Of a stretch of DNA of 25,099 nt, positions 22,058-25,099 are shown in pieces. The notes under the pieces were generated by a model, which was given only the letters and a program-made list of their open reading frames with translations, did not search any database and had not been told where the DNA came from. A program made the position numbers and the translations under genes. This DNA comes from Ignatzschineria sp. GTDB taxonomy: Bacteria > Pseudomonadota > Gammaproteobacteria > Cardiobacteriales > Wohlfahrtiimonadaceae. The DNA is taken from the NCBI GenBank assembly GCA_030151245.1, contig JASLEF010000090.1:1-25099 (forward strand), in the 5' to 3' direction. Position 1 is the first letter of the stretch, and each line of letters opens with the position of its first letter.

Positions 22058-22442
22058 AAAATTTCCTTTTTAATCATGTCTGATCGTCGTTCTTTTAGCT
22101 GAGTTTTGTCAGTTGTGTGACGAAATAAAGATTTGCATTGCTGCTAACTCACTGTAAGAGAAGTAGATAATAAATGGTATTACCCAGTAGAACTAGATAG
22201 CGCTTGAAACACGTGTCTAAATCAACTCTTAGCAAAAAAGTCATTGGAAAATAATCGGTATCCCTTATAAGATAAGTAGAGCTGAAGATATAAATATTCG
22301 CTTTATTTGTGAAGTGGCGTTTTTTATAAAATCAGGGCATAAAAGTTCTAAGAAGAATTTTAAGAAATCTAATACCGTAATGATTTTTGGCACAAACGAT
22401 CATCATTAGGGTTATAAAGTTGAAAATAGAGAGAGAAATAGC
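22058..22442. other. Divergent intergenic region modA / pepD
   Basis: This 385-bp region must hold promoters for modA and pepD. I see an ACACGTGT palindrome at 22209-22216 and a TATAAA at 22413-22418, the latter with TTGGCA 20 bp upstream, which is too far for a confident promoter. No ORF, ModE-type operator or molybdenum-cofactor riboswitch was recognised. Confidence 0.5.
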
Positions 22443-23882
22443 ATGATCGAACAACAAGCACCTCAATTACTTTGGCAACATTTTGCGAAAATGAGCGAAA
22501 TTCCTCGTCCGTCTAAAAAGGAAGAGGAGATCCGCGCGTTTTATCGTGATTATGCGGCGACAAAAGGGCTTGAGTTTAAAGAAGATGCCATCGGAAATAT
22601 CGTCATCAAGAAACCAGCAACAAAAGGGTATGAGAACTCTCCGAAGATTATTTTACAGGGTCATATCGATATGGTTTGTCAAAAAACTGATTCGAGTGAT
22701 CATGATTTTGAAAAAGATCCTATTGCCTTACAGATGAAAGGGGAGTGGCTACACGCAACTGAAACGACCTTAGGGGCTGATAATGGAATTGGCGTTGCAG
22801 CATCTATTGCAATATTGGAAGATGAGACGGCAGAGCATGGCCCGATTGAGATTCTTTTGACGGTAGATGAAGAGCAAGGGATGGGCGGTGTTCGTAATAT
22901 TCAACCAAACTGGCTTGAGGGTGAATATCTTCTTAATCTCGATAGTGAGAAGGAAGGGGTTTGTACCGTTGGTTGTGCTGGTGGGGTCGATATTGTTTTG
23001 AGTAAAGAGCTGCATTATGACCAAGAAGCGAGAGGCGTATTTTATGAAGTTAGTGTTGAGGGATTAAAAGGGGGGCACTCAGGGATTGATATCCACAAAG
23101 AACTCGGTAATGCGAGCCAGTTGTTAGCGGAAATGTTAGCTAATTATGCCCATAGTTCAGCGCTTCGTTTAGCTTCATTTGTGGGGGGAACTTTGCGTAA
23201 TGCGATTCCTCGATCTGCAAAAGCAGTGGTAGCGATTCATGAGGCTCATAAAGCTGAGTTTGAAGCGCATTTAGTGGCAACTGGTGAAGCTTTTAAAGCG
23301 CGTTTGAAAAAAGCCGATGATCATGTTGCTGTGACCTTTAAAGTGATCGATGCCCAAGCGACGTTAGATGCGGAAAACTCACAACAATGCTTAAACTTAT
23401 TGCTGCTTTTGCCATGTGGGGTAATCCGTAAATCCGTCGAATTACCAATTGTAGAAACAAGTTGTAATTTGGGGGTTGTGACCATTAATGAAGAGGTAGG
23501 ATTACGCATTGAGCTCTTAGCGCGTTCAGTAACGAATGGTGGATTAGATCTTATTAGAACCCGAGCAAAAGCCTTAGCGATTATGAGCGGCGCTTTTATT
23601 GAAGAGGGAAATGCCTATCCGGCATGGCAACCTAATCTTGAATCCATCCCTTTTAAAAAATTATTAGAAGCTTATCAAGAGACGACAGGTGATGAGATGA
23701 TTGTTTCAGTGATTCATGCGGGGCTTGAGACGGGACTTTTAGGGGAAAAATATCCACACTTACAGATGGTCAGTTTTGGTCCAACGATTAAAGGCGCACA
23801 CTCTCCTGATGAGCGTGTGCATATTCCAAGTGTGGCTCGCTTTTATGATCTATTGAAATTACTCTTAAGAAAATTGAAGTAA
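22443..23882 (+). CDS. pepD: Aminoacyl-histidine dipeptidase (peptidase D), M20 family
   Basis: This 479-residue cytosolic zinc dipeptidase of the M20C group cleaves Xaa-His dipeptides such as carnosine and other unspecific dipeptides. Metal and catalytic residues can be placed: His74 and Asp76 in GHIDMVCQ, bridging Asp113 in GADNGIG, Glu143/Glu144 in VDEEQGMGG, Asp167 in NLDSE, and His453 in KGAHSPDERVHI. The sequence GLKGGHSGIDIHKELGNA begins the lid (dimerisation) domain. Length fits E. coli PepD (485, from memory). The ATG follows GAGAGAG. It is divergent from modA and probably monocistronic; a hairpin lies 30 bp after the stop. Confidence 0.95.
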   Translation: MIEQQAPQLLWQHFAKMSEIPRPSKKEEEIRAFYRDYAATKGLEFKEDAIGNIVIKKPATKGYENSPKIILQGHIDMVCQKTDSSDHDFEKDPIALQMKGEWLHATETTLGADNGIGVAASIAILEDETAEHGPIEILLTVDEEQGMGGVRNIQPNWLEGEYLLNLDSEKEGVCTVGCAGGVDIVLSKELHYDQEARGVFYEVSVEGLKGGHSGIDIHKELGNASQLLAEMLANYAHSSALRLASFVGGTLRNAIPRSAKAVVAIHEAHKAEFEAHLVATGEAFKARLKKADDHVAVTFKVIDAQATLDAENSQQCLNLLLLLPCGVIRKSVELPIVETSCNLGVVTINEEVGLRIELLARSVTNGGLDLIRTRAKALAIMSGAFIEEGNAYPAWQPNLESIPFKKLLEAYQETTGDEMIVSVIHAGLETGLLGEKYPHLQMVSFGPTIKGAHSPDERVHIPSVARFYDLLKLLLRKLK

Positions 23883-23911
23883 TTCTAAAATTACGTTATC
23901 AATAAGATAGG

Positions 23912-23940
23912 GCTGAATATATCGACAAGGTATATTCAGC
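23912..23940. repeat. 10-bp perfect inverted repeat between pepD and patB
   Basis: GCTGAATATA (23912-23921) and TATATTCAGC (23931-23940) are perfectly complementary around a 9-nt spacer. There is no T run on either side, so a classical terminator is unlikely; an operator or mRNA 3' stem is possible. Confidence 0.65.
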
Positions 23941-24002
23941 AAATAATCAATTTTAAGCATGCCACAATAAGATTTAACCGCTGGAACAGCTGAGAGGACA
24001 CA

Positions 24003-25099
24003 ATGAGTAACTTTAAAAAGATTTATGATTTTGATGAAGTGATTAACCGCCGTAATAACAATTCAGATAAGTGGACAGCTTATTCTAAAGAAGTGTTGCC
24101 GATGTGGATTGCGGATATGGACTTTCAAGCAGCTGATGAGATCATTGATGGATTAACAGCCATGTCTCAAAAAGGTGTTTATGGTTATGGTAAAGCGCGA
24201 CCTGATCGCCTGCTTGAAGCGGTTATTTATCGTTTACAAAGATTATATGGTTGGACAGTCCCTAAAGAGAGTATTGTTTTATTGCCAAGTCTTGTGACGG
24301 GATTTAATGTCGCTGCGAATGTCGCCTTAAGACGTAATCCTCAAGCAAACTATCTATTTCATACTCCGGCATACCCTCCATTTTTTGCAATTGAAAATCA
24401 TCTTGGCATCAAAGGAATCGGTATCCCATTAAAAGAGCATGTTGATGGTAATCGTTTACATTATGAGATTGATTTTGATCTTATGGAATCGATGGTGACC
24501 GAAGATTCAGAAATTCTAATGCTCTGTAATCCTCAAAATCCTTCAGGACGAATTTTTACAAAAGAGGAGTTGTTGGCAATAGAAGCCTTTGCGGCGAAGC
24601 ATGATTTAATTGTGCTTTCTGATGAGATTCACGCAGAGCTAAGTTGGGAGCGTGAGCATATTCCTTATGCAACACTTTCTGATAGTGCTAAAAACCGAGC
24701 TATTACCCTAATTTCAGCGAGCAAAACTTTCAACTTGCCGGGATTAAGTGGAGGGTTTGCGATTATTGAGAACTCAGCGTTGCGTCAAGAGTATGAAAAA
24801 GCGATGATGGGCTTTGTGCCACGAATGAATGTTTATGCTATTAAAGGTTCTGAGCTTGCCTTTGATTATGGTGATGAATGGCTTGCTCAATTGAAACCTT
24901 ATTTGATAGCAAATCGAGATTATATGGTTTCTGAGCTTTCTAAGATTGAAGGTTTAAAAATGGTGAATCCAGAAGCCACATTCCTTTTATGGTTAGATTT
25001 TAAGGATACGGTATTAGGAACAGAGGCTCATCAGGCATTATTGAAAGCAGGGCTTGCGCTGAATGATGGGAAATCATTTGGTGTTACCGGAAACTATGT
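24003..25099 (+). CDS. PatB/MalY-type C-S lyase aminotransferase, 3' end missing
   Basis: The first 365 residues of a fold-type I PLP enzyme of the MalY/PatB group are present; the frame is still open at the window's end, and E. coli MalY (390, from memory) suggests only about 25-30 residues are missing. These enzymes cleave the C-S bond of cystathionine or cysteine conjugates to give a thiol, pyruvate and ammonia, and some have regulatory roles. Signs are LPMWIADMDF near 32-41, GVYGYG at 58-63, CNPQNPSGR at 175-183, SDEIHAEL (Asp207) at 206-213, and the PLP-binding Lys241 in SASKTFNLPGL. GAGAGGA precedes the ATG by 6 bp. A 120-bp gap and an inverted repeat separate it from pepD. Exact substrate is not predictable. 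Confidence 0.9.
   Translation, partial: MSNFKKIYDFDEVINRRNNNSDKWTAYSKEVLPMWIADMDFQAADEIIDGLTAMSQKGVYGYGKARPDRLLEAVIYRLQRLYGWTVPKESIVLLPSLVTGFNVAANVALRRNPQANYLFHTPAYPPFFAIENHLGIKGIGIPLKEHVDGNRLHYEIDFDLMESMVTEDSEILMLCNPQNPSGRIFTKEELLAIEAFAAKHDLIVLSDEIHAELSWEREHIPYATLSDSAKNRAITLISASKTFNLPGLSGGFAIIENSALRQEYEKAMMGFVPRMNVYAIKGSELAFDYGDEWLAQLKPYLIANRDYMVSELSKIEGLKMVNPEATFLLWLDFKDTVLGTEAHQALLKAGLALNDGKSFGVTGNY

Noticed and set aside
22387..22418. TTGGCA ... TATAAA promoter for pepD
   Set aside because: The spacing is 20 bp, beyond the usual range, and there is no extended -10.
22058..22442. ModE operator or molybdenum-cofactor riboswitch before modA
   Set aside because: I searched for the TATATAACG-type palindrome and for the cofactor aptamer's conserved core and saw neither.
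1..25099. Mobile element, prophage, CRISPR array, tRNA or rRNA
   Set aside because: No transposase, integrase or phage gene, no regularly spaced repeats and no tRNA/rRNA-like segments were seen on either strand.

Overview
The window is a stretch of bacterial chromosome that looks like a low-GC gammaproteobacterium. RecB and RecD, TehB, RlmB, aminoacyl-histidine dipeptidase and a GhrA-type reductase all have gammaproteobacterial character, and spacers are AT-rich with clear Shine-Dalgarno sites and intrinsic terminators. The low GC and mix of families would suit a member of the Cardiobacteriales-like lineages (Ignatzschineria or Wohlfahrtiimonas); this is a guess from general knowledge, not a search. 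I see no phage, insertion sequence, CRISPR array, rRNA or tRNA. Most of the window is ordinary core genome.

Layout. 1-312 is the end of a class II fructose-bisphosphate aldolase gene. A geneless spacer of about 520 bp follows, then cydB and cydA (minus strand), a cytochrome bd-type oxidase with a short Q-loop. rlmB (plus) comes next, then a possible small RNA unit, a small membrane protein, a ghrA-like reductase and mscL (all minus). From 6.8 kb the plus strand carries a lone carbamate kinase with a candidate Fur box in its leader, a tehB-like methyltransferase and an Smr-domain gene. From 9.2 to 10.3 kb there is a compact queuosine-precursor unit: promoter, preQ1-I-like riboswitch over the ribosome binding site, a YhhQ/VUT-family transporter and an overlapping divergent QueF-like T-fold gene, closed by a strong terminator. 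recB and recD follow back to back, without recC. A MATE transporter and a small two-helix membrane protein come next.

From 18.9 to 22.1 kb the minus strand carries a molybdate ABC transporter, modA-modB-modC, and downstream of it a separately promoted secreted protein with four cysteines and a polyglutamate tail. ModC lacks the usual C-terminal molybdate-sensing domain, and a 15-bp perfect hairpin separates modA from modB. The window ends with pepD and a truncated patB/malY-type C-S lyase gene (plus).

The most interesting region is 9173-10349. The riboswitch resembles the short SD-sequestering preQ1-I aptamers and ties the transporter to preQ0/preQ1 uptake. The following gene keeps the nucleophilic cysteine of the QueF nitrile reductase but appears to have replaced the proton-donor aspartate and the substrate-binding His-Glu pair. 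It may be a salvage enzyme or binding protein with altered chemistry.
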